Source: Liolophura sinensis (lineage: Eukaryota > Mollusca > Polyplacophora > Chitonida > Chitonidae). From it: a DNA stretch of 64,000 nucleotides. A program made the position numbers and the translations under genes. Shown here piece by piece: positions 33,730-46,910 of the stretch; positions within the stretch are counted from its first letter, which is position 1, and every line of letters begins with the position of its first letter. The stretch covers positions 5,500,044-5,564,043 of the forward strand of contig NC_088301.1 of NCBI RefSeq assembly GCF_032854445.1, written 5' to 3'. The notes below the pieces were generated by a model. That model was not told the origin of the DNA, did no database searches, and worked only from the letters and a program-made list of their open reading frames with translations.

Positions 33730-34932
33730 CGTACATACACTCATACATACATACATACATACATACATACATACATACATACATACATACATACATACAT
33801 ACATACATACATACATACATACATACATACATACATACATACATACATACATACATACATACATACATACATGCGTACATACATGCGTACATACATACAT
33901 ACATAGGTATGTACATACATACATACATACATACCTATATACATACATATATACATACATACATACATACATACATACATACATACATACATACATACAT
34001 ACATACATACATACATACATACATACATACATGCGTACATACATGCGTACATACATACAAAGGTATGTACATACATACATACATACATACCTATATACAT
34101 ACATATATACATACATACATACATACATACATACATGCGTACATACATACATACACAGGTATGTACATACATACATACATACATACATACATACATACAT
34201 ACATACATACATACATACATACATACATACATACATACATACATACATACATACATACATACATACATACATACATACATACATACATACATACATACAT
34301 ACATACTTACATATATACATAGATACAAATGTACACGCATACATACATACGTACATACGAACACGCATACGTAGATAAATACAGACGTACATACTTACAA
34401 ACATACAAACGTAGATACATACCTACAAATATACATACGTACATACCTGCCTACAGACATACACACATATCTATACACCTACATACATACGTACAAAAAT
34501 ACGTACATAAGTATATACCTATATACATACTTACATACGTGCATACATTCATGCGTATATATCTACACACCTACATACCTACCTGCCTACATACATGCGT
34601 GGATACCCGTATACCTAGCTACATATATACGTACATACGTAAATACATAAATACCTACATAAATACATATGTACATAGATATGTAGATATCTAAATACAT
34701 ACAAACGTAATGACATACGTTGTACCTCCATACGTACATAGATACATATATACATGCCCTTATACCTACATACGTACATACCCACATACCTACATACGTA
34801 CAAACATACATATGTACTTACGTACATTTATTCGTAAGTACCAACATACCTGGATACAGACATACATATATACCTACATATCTACACACCTACATGCCTA
34901 CCTACCTACCTACATACATACATACATACATA
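33463..34932. repeat. ATAC-type microsatellite, intron 5 of copy C (longest)
   Basis: About 1.47 kb. The perfect core is expanded and interrupted by recurrent blocks containing ATGCGTACATAC and ATAGGTATGTACAT, so larger blocks rather than single tetramers have been duplicated. The flanks match copy B. Confidence 0.97.
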
Positions 34933-35505
34933 TGAGCTTATGAGTTTATTACAGGACAGCAGGGGATGTACACTATCATCAGTCTATTGTACTTCAGTGG
35001 CTTATGTGCACAACCGTTGGTTATTACACCTTGTTAGTTTATGTGTACGTTTATTCGTCTTTTTCATCTCAGCAACTTGTTGCTGTCTCGCTTGTCGCTG
35101 AGTTGTGAGAAGTTAGAGCAAGGGGACATGACTGGTTAGCTTTGTTTCAATATAATGTGACTGGCAAGGGTGGGTTGTCATGTTTGGTGTCTTTGTCGTG
35201 ATAGAAACTGAGGAGGGCAAAGATTTGTTTTGAAAAACAAATTGATGACAAAAGACGGACCTAAGCTTAAGGTAGTTGTATGTTTGTTTGGAGACACAGC
35301 CACTGTTTTGTGTGCACGTGTTATATGGTGACGTAAGCACTTGGACAAACGCATTTGTTTGTGTACTTGTTATACCTTAAAGAGAGAACGACCACACTTG
35401 TGTGTGGTGAAGTCAACAGGAGAAGAAATAACAATCTAAAAGAGATTTGAAATGTTAACTTCAGTCTATGATCGCTTTGCAATCTCGGGGCCAGCTCTTA
35501 TATGA

Positions 35506-35564
35506 TGACGTCAAAAGGAGAGCACACCACATTAGGGTGTTATTTAGGGTCTATGCTGACGTCA
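35506..35564. promoter_or_regulatory. Paired CRE octamers in intron 5 (copy C)
   Basis: TGACGTCA at 35506-35513 and 35557-35564, with the same 51-nt spacing as copies B and D. Confidence 0.35.
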
Positions 35565-35742
35565 GTACAGGGACGACCATCAGCAAGAGTGAATGCCGAA
35601 TGAGAAAGATGCTAGTCTGTCAATCCTTAGGTCACGTAAGCTGTTAGTTCAGTTCTAATCTCAGAAAATATCTAAAAGCTCTTACTAATCGTAACTCTTG
35701 AAAATTTTTGTGCAACTTAGCTGCAATATGCTTATTTTTTAC

Positions 35743-35808
35743 CTGAATATAATCTTTGCGAATGATCCGGACAGATATTTCTTCCCCAGCGGGTGTAGAC
35801 CACTCCTC
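35743..35808 (-). CDS. Copy C exon 5
   Basis: 66 nt, phase 1 to 1, encoding GGVVYTRWGRNICPDHSQRL. Identical in protein to copies B and D. Confidence 0.88.
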
Positions 35809-36452
35809 CTGAAAATCGGTAAAACACACTGGAATGACTAGCTAATACTAAAATCAACAGGTACTTTTAAGCACGGTGTGGCTATGTTTTGGCAAAGTGA
35901 AGCGTCACTTCTGATGTCTTTAGCATAATGTTACAGTGAGACAGCATACATATGTCGACACTGTCCAGATCTGCTACCAGTACATCTCAGTCGTGATATA
36001 TAATATAAGGCTATAAACGACGTTAAACACAAATTCAGGAAAAATTATGCAGGATTTTTACTTATTCGCTAGTTACAACAGGTCGAGTATTGATACCATA
36101 TACTTGGTCATTTGGTTTACAAACCCCTATTTTACAGCAAGCATATTTAAATTTTATTTACTTTCATAACCTGGCTTAACCTTCAAGATCAGTATATAGC
36201 TACTAAATAAAAGATACAGAAAAGCCAAATTGGACACGACCACGTCAAATTGCTCAGTAGTGATAAAATGTATATGTTCTTATATTACAATAGAAAAGCC
36301 AACTAACAGAATCATTTCAATTGCTGCTAAAAGAATTGGTCATTCATTGCCCATTTACTATAAATGTCAAAATCCTGTTTTAAAATAACGATATGAACAC
36401 TATATTCCTGTCTTCCCGTTTTCTCATATTTTTACATATTATGCTTTCTTAC

Positions 36453-36606
36453 CATGACTTATGGAGTTTGTGTCCTCCTCTGTTCTCATTGTACCGTCTC
36501 CGGTGTTCACACCAGAACGGCCGATGTTGGCAGAAGCCAATTGTCCTACGAGAGTCTGGAAAATCTTGTCCAATTGATTGTCCAGATTTATCAAACTCTG
36601 GGGCCC
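36453..36606 (-). CDS. Copy C exon 4 (coiled-coil-like linker)
   Basis: 154 nt, phase 0 to phase 1. It encodes GPQ, then SLINLDNQLDKIFQTLVGQL and a Gly/Thr/Glu-rich spacer ending ...TNSISH. Confidence 0.87.
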
Positions 36607-38338
36607 CTGGGAGGAACAAACAATTACAAGTACATGTAAATTGTTGTGATTTGAATGCTTGCATGAGATACACATTTTTTATGTTTATGTTATGACAAGA
36701 GGCCGTGAAAAAAGCAAATCTCTATGTGATATTCGTACTTTTAATATGCTGTCGATTATTGCATCAAACGCCCTCACTGTAAGTGTTTAATTCTTAAAAT
36801 GAGTATAAAATTTAATTCTCTTGTAAGTAAATATGCATAGAATGTTCAGAATATGTTACACTCTGTTTTGTAATTGTGTCTTGTTCGTCTCTCCCAAGGG
36901 CCTAAGGTCTGTATATTTATGGTCATGAATTCTATGGCCACGCTGGACAGGTAAAATTGCGCAATTGAAGCGTACATGGGACACATATTTTCAAATATTA
37001 TTAACAATTTATGCAATAGAGTCCATTTCTTTTAGCCCTCGGCCTATATATAGCTGTTTGTAAAATCAGTCATGATCGCTACTAAAGTGGATTTTAGTCA
37101 GTGACACGTTGCAACCTAAGCTGTACACATGGATGTTGGAAATTGATATTCTTGCACAGAAAATGAAGCTAGAATACTTTTTACTAATTCATGACATTAA
37201 CTGGATAAGCTTGATTTCGAGAGCAAGGACGCATTGTCGCGATCGGGTAAAGTCATAATTATTCAAAATCCAGTGACATGTTGGATAATGGAAGGAATTG
37301 AATATGTGTTGACAAAAGGCGACACTAGTTACTTAAAGAGATATGGAATTTCATCTAAACCCTGTATCTGACACTGGCATATTTGACATTGTTTGCACGT
37401 TTTAGTATAATTTGACCTTTATAAATGCATTTTATTTCAGCTGTTGTAGTATATGATCTCACAGGAGTATGGTATTAGAGTTGAATGTTAAAAAATTGAA
37501 AAATAGAGTTCCTGGTGTTGAAACCAGACTCTAGGGAGTTGCAACATTATGAATTAGAAATTGTATTTTAATGCATTTTATTTGCAATAGTTTAGACGAA
37601 CACCATATCAATTTGTAGAGATTTGTGGTGTTAGGTGTCACCAACGAGAGGCAGTTTTGGAAAACGAATAAGACTGAATATACAGACCGTTGCGATTGGC
37701 TAAAAGAAATAAACTATAGCATGGTTTACGATTTGAATACTGATTTCACTTATTCGGCCAGAACATTCCTTGAGTCTTACCAACATCACCGAAAGCTCTT
37801 TGCATGCCTCCTTCATAATTTCATATTTTTTTTTATACTTTCTTAATTCTTTGGTGGTTGGTCTGAACCATCGTTTTGGAAATTTGCGTTGTCAATATTC
37901 ACCAGCCACGTTTAATTTCGTTGTCGGCCAGTATACAAATGACTGTTTCGACGCAAAGATTCTATGTATTTTAAGTATTAGATTTGTTTACGCTGCAGTG
38001 AAATCGCAATGTTTGGATAGCCGAGTTATATTCCTTTCCTTCCACTACGACTTATGAGAAGATAAGGCTTCTGAATTGATCTTTTAAGAGTATTTCTTAC
38101 TTTTGGAAGAAGAATATGGGAATGGAATATGTTAGGCTCATGTTAGAATTCAGTTAAGCTCTGCTTCACAAATTATGACGTACTGAGTCCCCTCCACCCT
38201 CACAAACCCTGCCGTCTTGATCTCCAAATTTTAGAGAGTACATATGTGTGCCAGTAAACCCCCAACTCCACAAGAGCTACAGAAAGACCAGAGTGCGGTA
38301 TGATGAGTGCACATCTTCTTGACAATAGTTTCATGTAC

Positions 38339-38388
38339 TGCAGACATGTTCAGCACGTGCAGACATATTTGGCACGTGCAGACATATC
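38339..38388. repeat. Short direct repeat with two CACGTG E-boxes (intron 3, copy C)
   Basis: Same GCACGTGCAGACATAT tandem as in copy B, at the equivalent position. Confidence 0.5.
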
Positions 38389-38769
38389 TATCGCGTATTA
38401 TTCCGATTGTAGACATAAATGCATTTTTTTAACATGCTAGAAACGAAGAGGCAATTTTCACTGATACAAGTCTCTTCTATGATTTGGGATTTATATATAC
38501 CTAAGTGCTAGTATTTCTCATTTGCCCTTCGTGGTTATATTTAGATGTCTCCATTTGTGTGGAACAAAATCAATTGAAGGATTGCCGTCAGACGGAAACC
38601 AGTACACATCATAATGACAACTGCAAGTATCACATAATTCACGTTGTTAATACACACAGCCGATGTCAGATATCTTGGCAGGAAGCCAAAGTACTGTTGT
38701 TTCGTCATAGTAATTGATATGTTCAATAAATATTATATGGGTTGGGCGATTAGCTTCGTAATTACTTAC

Positions 38770-38888
38770 TGGAGGCCCTTTCTGCCCCGGTGGTCCGGGC
38801 GGCCCATAAGGCCCCTGGATTCCGTCTCTTCCGTCCCGACCATCCCGACCATCCCGACCCGGAAGTCCACAACAATCAGCGGGAGCAC
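38770..38888 (-). CDS. Copy C exon 3 (collagenous)
   Basis: 119 nt flanked by TATAG| and CCA|GTAAGT. It encodes APADCC, then GLP, four GRD, GIQ, GPY, GPP, GPP, GQK and GPP. The GPP-GQK stretch differs from the GPA-GEK of copies B and D. Confidence 0.9.
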
Positions 38889-39325
38889 CTATAAGCCAAG
38901 GGTAAAAACTCGTATGTTGCCCATTTTTGAAATTTTACAAATTAACGGCAAAGCTATAAGAAAATCTAAAAACTAATCATACCGTAGGCTGTGGTGGTCC
39001 TTATCCAGTGTAGAGGTTAACAGCAACGTGTTTAGGAAAAAGTGGAGTTGTACATGAGTAACCAGTATTGCCAGACAAGGATTAATGCAAACTGTAGCTT
39101 CCTGTATTTAGAGAACATGTCGTGAACAGGTGAATAATTTGAATGGGCGCATTGTTCAACGGAAACAGAGCTGTTGGACAGCATAAAGAAAACTTTCATG
39201 GCGCAATGAAGAGAAACGCTATCCGATCATTTATTCTTGGCAAATTTAGTGGTTAAGTGTTAAGTTTTATCATCGACATCAGAATGGCAATAGTTCAGAA
39301 ATATGATAATGTTAAAGTCTCTTGC

Positions 39326-39395
39326 CTGAAGCTGATCTTTCCACTCTACTCTCTTCTTGAGTGACATCTTTACTTCCCCCGTCCGCTGATAGACC
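39326..39395 (-). CDS. Copy C exon 2
   Basis: 70 nt with a GC donor. It encodes GLSADGGSKDVTQEESRVER and three more residues, ending in phase 1. Confidence 0.8.
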
Positions 39396-39629
39396 CTGAT
39401 ATATAAATAGTAGATGAAGTATATTTCTGCCTCCCCGAGTTTTAATGAACAAGGAAATAAGACCTACACCCAGATTCCAAGTCACTGATTTGCACCTATT
39501 TCAACTATTTTAGTTCTTATTCGGAAAATCGATTTGAAAAGAAACTGTTCGCAGCTGCTGTAGATTATGGTGGAGGCAATTGTATGTGTCAATCGTCGAT
39601 CAGTGCAACTATAAATCACTTTCACTCAC

Positions 39630-39674
39630 CTGACCAATCAGAAAGGTGCACAACAAGAAGACAATGATAATCAT
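39630..39674 (-). CDS. Copy C exon 1 (signal peptide)
   Basis: ATG at 39674, 15 codons, MIIIVFLLCTFLIGQ, then a CAG|GTGAGTG donor in phase 0. Confidence 0.85.
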
Positions 39675-39763
39675 CTTCAACACACTTGTAAAGCTACAGT
39701 ATATTGGCTGTATCTACAGAACGGTAGCAAGTTTTAGTTTGGCTAGGTAAAATCAACAGAGTG

Positions 39764-39771
39764 TATTTATA
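39764..39771 (-). promoter_or_regulatory. Copy C TATA box
   Basis: TATAAATA on the minus strand, 90 nt upstream of ATG 39674, within TTTTATAAATAC. Confidence 0.7.
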
Positions 39772-40439
39772 AAACAGACTGACACCAGATATCTACATAA
39801 CCAGTCCACATGGACGGTCTGTTTATATATCTTACTTACAAGTCGAAAGTTGTTTATGTAAACTCATCTCATAATACTGAGCGTTTATATATTTACACTT
39901 TTGGTTGTATATGAGAAGAAATACTTTTCCTAGTAAATTAAACTGTTCTATATGGCACGTGAGACCCTTTCCACATTTACATGTGGCTAGCGTGGGAATG
40001 TTCCAATGATTTTGCTTGGGTTTTCTGTAACTCACTTTAAATATACATGTAGTCACACGGTAAACAGAAGGAATTTCATTTCATATCCGTCACTGGATGT
40101 TGGCAGCAGAGTGTTTATTCGGGTGGAATTCGTATAAGGGTTCTAGGTTCTGAGGTGACATTTCCTGGAATATTGGACTTTCGAAAACGGAATATGAGGG
40201 ATTGTAGATAACATTTAAATATTTACATTTAAAAAAATTAAACAATTTGGCAGCTATACATAAAATATAAAACTGTGGTATTTGTTCTGGATGAAATGAT
40301 ATTTATATGAGAATCTGAAGTTCGAATGTCTATTGAAACGGCCATTCTAGACTTAATTAACTGGTGGTATTCGCACATCTTCTGGTGTTCTGAGCGGCTA
40401 GCCTCTCACCATTGCAAGCTTAATCTAAGTCATGTCCAA

Positions 40440-40590
40440 TTGCATAGGTGGGAAGATTTTCCCACAACTTGCGGATTGTCGTGGCTTTTTTCGGGACATA
40501 GTCAGTTTTTACTAAGCATACTTTTTGTCCCCGTCATACAAGTGAAACATCCTCGTTACGGCTTGAAACACCTATCAAATCAATAAATTA
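40440..40590 (+). mobile_element. Old, degenerate SINE (unit 3)
   Basis: Orthologue of 1712-1862. Confidence 0.65.
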
Positions 40591-41812
40591 ATCACCAGAA
40601 TGATGATGGATTGGTATTGATTATCCAGCAGTGCTCGCCATTAGCGACAGAATTTATAATCAGTATTTACTTTAACAGTTTAATGACGCGTTAATTGTTT
40701 TATTTGATTAATTTTTGGATGTTTGACTGATTGGTGTTTACCCCAAAAACTTTTAACTTATATGACAGCGGTGATGTTTATGGATAGAGGCTTTCTATAC
40801 TGTACGAGAGTTCGTCTGACAGCTATAGTGTGTAGATAAACGAGATCGATCCTGTATCCTCCTTGATATAAATTTTATCTGATCATCACTGAATGAGAAT
40901 CTTCCAGGTTGTAGAACAACTTTTCCTCAAATATAACCTACAGGACTAGTCTTACGACATTTATATTATACAGATCCGAATTTTGACTGAAAATCAGGTC
41001 ATGTCAAAATACTCTAACATGATAGGTATGCTCTACATGGGCTTACACCTGGATGTGTGTATAGGGCCTACCGAGAGTTAAGGAAGAGTGGAGGAGAACG
41101 ATTGTGTCAGTGTAACATGACTTAGTAAGGTAACGCGTTCTGTTTGTCTTATTAGTGCAACTTCGCGTAAACAAAACGCAAAGTGCATCCTGGTAATCCT
41201 TACATGTATACATATAGTTTAAAGTTACATCTCGGGGGTGAGTGAAGCGGATATGTTAATGGTTACCATTTTTACACCTGGTTTTGGTGCGATTATAAAA
41301 AACAATGAGTAAGCGTTTTGCAGAGATACATTGTTATGGTCTATTTCTTATAGTGAGTCGCCTATATTCAGTTGTCTGTAAACTCAGTCATACTCGCTAC
41401 CAAAATTGCCTTTATTGAGCGACACATAACAATACAAGCTCTACACACTGAAAATGTTGAACATCCATACTATTGCAAAAAAATGCAGTTAGAATAATTT
41501 TTCTCATTTATAATGTTAAACTCCACAGGCTTAGTTTATACACCAAGAACTTGTTACCTCAGGTGACGTCATCATTATTCAAAAGTATGTTATGTTACAT
41601 GTATGCCTGGAGAGTATTTTGTTTTACAATGGCTGCACCACTAAGCAGTTGGAACAAACTCCATGCAGTGGGACAACCTACACTAGTGTCTCTGCAAATT
41701 GACTACATCGCTTTAATTTCCTAAAATCCACCACTAAATCTATACTGCCGTGAGATCATATGCTACAAGAGATAAAATAAAATTGATTTAGTAAGTTATA
41801 TTATACTAAGTT

Positions 41813-42050
41813 GGTTAGCGCGCTAGTGCAGCGTAATGACCCAGTCTCTTACCAATGCGGTCGCTGGGAGTTCAAGTCCAGCTAATGCTGGCTTCCTCTC
41901 CGGCCGTACGTGGGAAGGTTTCCGGATGGTCGTGGGTTTCCCCGGGGCTGTGCCCGGTTTCGACCCACCATAATGCTGGCCGCCGTTGTATAAGTGAAAT
42001 ATTCTTGAGTACGGCGTAAAACACCAATCAAATAAAAAAAATAAATAAAT
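41813..42050 (+). mobile_element. tRNA-derived SINE (unit 3, first locus)
   Basis: Orthologue of 3059-3296. The upstream flank carries a 24-bp stretch otherwise specific to the second locus. Confidence 0.9.
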
Positions 42051-43985
42051 ACACTCTTCAAAAAAAGAAACGCAAAATGCAATTTAAAAATGATACTTAC
42101 AATTTTGTACACATATGTTAACTCAAACAGTTTTGTAGGGTTGCACATTGTTACGGGAATGTTTCAGAAGATCATCCTTGACCAAACGTAACCAAAAATG
42201 ATTTTAAACGGTTTTATCAATTAGGATTGTTATGATGTGCGTTGATGTCGTATCGTGAAATGAACTTGGTAACCCCGGTTTTAAATGTATTTATTTAAAC
42301 GAGTGTTCATTTGCAGACGTGCCATTTCAAGTCTGCAAACTCGTTCACCGTGAAAGTAAAGGTTAAGGTCAGGAACAATTCATTGTGATATTCTCAAGGG
42401 TTCATGTAGATGCAGGTGTGACATAAACTCGGCATACATATATCATAAAATAAACCAAATGACCAATAAAAAGGTAAAGATCACTAACAATGAATCCGTG
42501 TAGATGCAGGTGTGACATAAACTCGGCACACATTTATCATAAAATAAACCAAATGATTATTAAAAAGGTAAAGATCACTAACAATGAATCCGTGTAGATG
42601 CAGGTGTGACATAAACTCGGCACACATTTATCATAAAATAAACGAAATGACCATTAAAAAGGTAAAGATTACTAACAATGAATCCGTATAGATGCAGGTG
42701 TGACATAAACTCGGCACACATTTATCATAAAATAAACCAAATGACCATTAAAAAGGTAAAGATCACTAACAATGAATCCGTGTAGATGCAGGTGTGACAT
42801 AAACTCGGCACACATTTATTATAAAATAAACCAAATGACCATTAAAAAGGTAAAGATCACTAACAATGAATCCGTGTAGATGCAGGTGTGACATAAACTC
42901 GGCACACATTTATCATAAGATAAACCAAATGACCATTAAAAAGGTAAAGATCACTAACAATGAATCCGTGTAGATGCAGGTGTGACATAAACTCGGCACA
43001 CATTTATCATAAAATAAACCAAATGACCATTAAAAAGGTAAAGATCACTAACAATGAATCCGTGTAGATGCAGGTGTGACATAAACTCGGCACACATTTA
43101 TCATAAAATAAACCAAATGACCATTAAAAAGGTAAAGATCACTAACAATGAATCCGTGTAGATGCAGGTGTGACATAAACTCGGCACACATTTATCATAA
43201 GATAAACCAAATGACCATTAAAAAGGTAAAGATCACTAACAATGAATCCGTGTAGATGCAGGTGTGACATAAACTCGGCACACATTTATCATAAAATAAA
43301 CCAAATGACCATTAAAAAGGTAAAGATCACTAACAATGAATAGGGTACTCTCAAATAAGATATACATAGATAACATAAATTTCGTTATTTTTCATTATTT
43401 TTGTTCCATGCCTTCAGAGTCATTTAAGCGCTAACTGCTATTCTTCTTTAGCGGCTGTGTACATGCCTTTTCACTTTAACAATCTTGTCGTCATGAACAA
43501 TTAATTCAAGGTCAAAAATAACCAACAGGGTTCTTTTCCAACGTTAGATGCATCCGTGACACTAATATAACAACCATGGCTTTAACTGTTGAAGACATAA
43601 CATGGTTACCCCAATAAAACATAAAAACACTGACGACCTTAAAAGCACTGGCCAAGGTGGCCAAGATGGAGTTTTCTCCCGTATATGAGGAGTATATGGA
43701 ATACGATATATTGACTTTGCATCATGCCTTCAAAAGATATCATGTTTTCATGCGCAACATATAATTTAACTTTAGCGGACCTCTTCGCAATAAAAAACAT
43801 GTCAAGGTCATATTTTCCATATATTTGTACATCTATGACACAAGAATGGTAAACATGAACTTCAAGCTTTGCAGGAAGAGAGCGTTTACAGGAAAGTGGA
43901 GAGACGGACGGACAGATGGACGCAGGATGCAACAGCAATACTTCAAGGCCAACTCTGGGCTGAAGAATTATTAAAACATATCGTT
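42051..43985 (+). mobile_element. Unclassified element with 94-bp VNTR core (unit 3, expanded)
   Basis: Orthologue of 3297-4375 with ten 94-bp units. Confidence 0.35.
42405..43340 (+). repeat. 94-bp VNTR, 10 units (unit 3)
   Basis: Unit starts (TGAATCCG) fall at 42491, 42585, 42679, 42773 and onwards at an exact 94-bp period, ending at TGAATAGGG. There are no unique spacers. Monomers six and nine share the CATAAGATAAACC variant, three units apart. Confidence 0.97.
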
Positions 43986-44302
43986 ACTTCTCACAGCTTT
44001 GAGATCTATAAAATATCCCCAACAGATATACATTTATAAACCCATGTAAACAAGAATATCCAGCCGTGTCAAAGCCGATTTGGTGGTAGGATGTGTGCAC
44101 TGCCAGGGGCGCGTGACATGTCAGCACTGATTGTGTAGGCTACTACATGCACTTTGTGATTAATACTGGCTTAGTTCACGAGACAGCGGGTAATGTGTAC
44201 AGCCAGCTTTCTGTTACATTTGAACAATTTATATACACCCACATTGGTCTATTGCAGCACGATCGTGTATGTGCACTACCAACAGTTTGTTACACCTCAG
44301 TT

Positions 44303-44432
44303 TATGTGTACAGCCGTTGGTGTATTACAACTCGGCAGTTTATGTGTACAACCGTTGGTGTATTACAACTCGGCAGTTTGTGTGTACAACCGTTGGTGTA
44401 TTACAATTCAGCAGTTTATGTGTATTATCATT
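44303..44432 (+). repeat. 38-bp minisatellite (unit 3)
   Basis: Three units, as in unit 1. Confidence 0.9.
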
Positions 44433-44529
44433 GATCTATTACATCCGAGCAGTTAAAGTGTGCTACATGCATTTTTGATCTTTCATATCTCATCAGTTTA
44501 TGGATACTACCATTGTTTCATTCCATCTC

Positions 44530-44674
44530 CGGCCGTATGTGGGAAGGTGTGTCAGCAAACTGCGGATGGTCGTGGGTTTCCCCCGGGCTCTGCCCGGTTT
44601 CCTCTCACCATAATGCTGGCCGCCGTCGTATAAGTGAAATATTCTTGAGTACGGCGTAAATAAATAAATATGCC
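44530..44674 (+). mobile_element. 5'-truncated SINE inside an inverted repeat (unit 3)
   Basis: Orthologue of 4911-5054. Confidence 0.85.
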
Positions 44675-44755
44675 GAGATGGAATACACAATACTAGTATC
44701 CATGAACTGATGAGATCTAACAGACCATTGGTTTTACACATAACCTGTTGAGATG

Positions 44756-44988
44756 GAGTGAAGCAATGGTAGCATCCAAAAACTGAATTTAATAATAGAC
44801 TATTGGTCTAACAGATAACTCGTTGAGATCTCCATCTCAGCAAGTTATGTGTAAGACCAATGGTCTACTACAACTCATCAGTATATAGAATCTACCATTG
44901 TTTCTTTCCATCTCAACAAGTTATCTGTTAGACCAATAGTCTATTATTAAATTCGGTTTTTGGGTGCTACCATTGCTTCACTTCACTC
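44756..44988. repeat. Long fold-back inverted repeat (unit 3)
   Basis: Orthologue of 5137-5368. Arms at about 44756-44829 and 44910-44988. Confidence 0.9.
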
Positions 44989-46649
44989 ACTGGAACACGA
45001 AAACAAGACAACGATAATCATCTTGAACACTGCAGTAAACAGCAGCATCTGAGCTATGACTGTATAAGCGTAATGAGTGTTAGTCCTGCAAGAATTATTG
45101 ACGCTAAAGCTGTTACGCGGCTAGTCCACATACTAGTGAATTATACTATCTCACATGATACGTGATGCCTTTTAACATCTACTTGTGGATAGCTTGGGAA
45201 TGGTGCTGGCACGTATTTCCTGTTACTGACTGTACTGTCACACATTTATCACAATAGAAATTTCACTTTATGCGGGACTGGATATTTGAGTGTATATTTG
45301 GGTATAAATCATACAGATGCCTCTGGTTTAAGAGGTGACATTTGCTGTATTAACAGACTTTCTTACAGAAAATGGAATGCGAAAGATTACGGAGAAATGT
45401 AAGTATGATGGCAGTAAAATGAATATCAAATTGCATCCATTTTAAAGCCTCTCCTATCAATGCTAGCGACCTAATACTGGCGTGGAATCGCAATGTTACT
45501 GTACTTTTTAGGTCTATGGACAGTAAACTTACACGTTAACGTTGGGTTTGTTCAGCTTTATCGGCATTTTTTCTTTTATGTTAGCCAAATTGTTACCAGA
45601 CCTTTTACATTTTAAAACAGTAGAGTGAATTTTGGTTTGTTTAGGGGTTTGTTTAGACATCAGATCTTTTAAGGGATAATACATGGTATAAACATCAAGG
45701 ACATTGGCTCTGATTAATAATAATTACAACATAGTGCATAGCAGCTTTTCTGTTACGTGAGGTGGACATTTTGGAAGTCCTTAGATGTTAAAGGACCTGG
45801 TATGGTAAGGCGGGGAATCGGCCCCAGTGCAAGAAACTGTGCACCTCTAGAAGCGAAACTGACTATAGCTGCGTCAGCTGTTGAAACACTCGTAAGGCTA
45901 CTTCTTTTTTCATGTATGTTTTACTTCTCTTTTCCTGTTAGCATGCGACTATCAAAACTCCAGACATGCACCGACGCAATGTATAGGTCATAAGATCGAA
46001 AAATGGTGGCCTGCTCCAATCACACTGACATATCTTTTTTATGTATTAGACACCGCAGAGTGGGGTGAATCACTGCACCACACACGTAACGTTCTGAAAA
46101 ATTCTTGAGGAGGCAGTTATGCACCAATCAGTTAAATACATATAGAACAGATGTTCAGCCTTATACTACCGCCAAGCATAACATGTTAATGTTAATAACA
46201 GCTCGAGGGCCACGTGTGATCTCAAACAGGATTCAAGTATGAATTTGTTATAATTGCCACACGTTACGTAATAAAATAGCTTAACAATTATCCATTCTAA
46301 TTCAAAGATAACATTTATTTAATGTAAGGCAGCCTATATCTCTCTTTCCCGCAAAAAGATTGTTGCCAAAGACAAAAATTCCCACAAAGATTCGAACTCT
46401 GTAAGCTGTTCTCCAGTTCACTGTACTATGAAGTATACCTGATAGACAATAGCAGAAATATGGATTTTAGGCTGGCCAAAATATGACAAAGCTAAACACT
46501 TTATAAAGTTTATTGTTTTTTTACATTTGGAGATTAACGTTAACCAAAACGAAACTTTGACAGTGAAATACACTCATGAAAGTTTCAGTAAAGATATTTT
46601 TCTGGCTGATCTTCATACTGAAAATTTCATGCAAGGTATTGAATTGTTC

Positions 46650-46910
46650 AGAGGGCTAGGGATGGCTAGTAACAGAAACACCACAAAATGGGGAGAGGCC
46701 TACGGGTGGCTAGTAACTGATACACCACAAAATGGGCAGAGGCCTACGGGTGGTTAGTAACAGATACACCACAAAATGGTCAGAGGCCTACGGGTGTCTA
46801 GTAAAAGATACACCACAAAATGACCAGAGGCCTACGGGTGGCTAGTAACAGATACACCACAAATGGTCAGAGGCCTACGGGTGGCTAGTAACAGACAGAC
46901 CAGGAAATGG
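46650..46910 (+). repeat. 44-bp minisatellite (unit 3)
   Basis: About six units, with the same terminal diverged unit. Confidence 0.95.

Larger units (their letters stand above)
19520..38827. repeat. Tandem segmental duplication, unit 2 (~19.3 kb)
   Basis: Collinear with unit 1. It lacks about 951 bp (junction near 27797), lacks the unit-1 SINE, and has two 94-bp VNTR units. It has the longest ATAC microsatellite (33463-34932) and the longest 44-bp minisatellite (26759-27330). It also carries an extra tract at about 22697-22875 that matches the downstream SINE flank rather than its own locus in the other units. Confidence 0.95.
32662..39674 (-). pseudogene. Short-chain collagen C4-like, copy C (frameshifted)
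   Basis: Six exons at 39630-39674, 39326-39395, 38770-38888, 36453-36606, 35743-35808 and 32662-33154. Exons 1-5, their splice sites and the TATA box are intact and join in phase. Exon 6 is 493 nt instead of 494: one C is missing near 32927 (CTTCCGG where copy B has CTTCCCGG). The frame is lost after QCAVCYTPEG, with a stop at 32919, giving about 229 aa. The rest of the C-terminal domain, down to ITCVVCTK, is preserved in the other frame. The lesion is a single homopolymer contraction, so an assembly error must be excluded before calling this a true pseudogene. Confidence 0.8.

Noticed and set aside
36393-36695. 100-codon plus-strand frame over exon 4 (also 56307)
   Set aside because: Antisense shadow of collagen exon 4.
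42405-43340. CRISPR-like array
   Set aside because: Monomers are directly adjacent with a constant 94-bp period and no unique spacers, and the genome is clearly animal. It is a VNTR.
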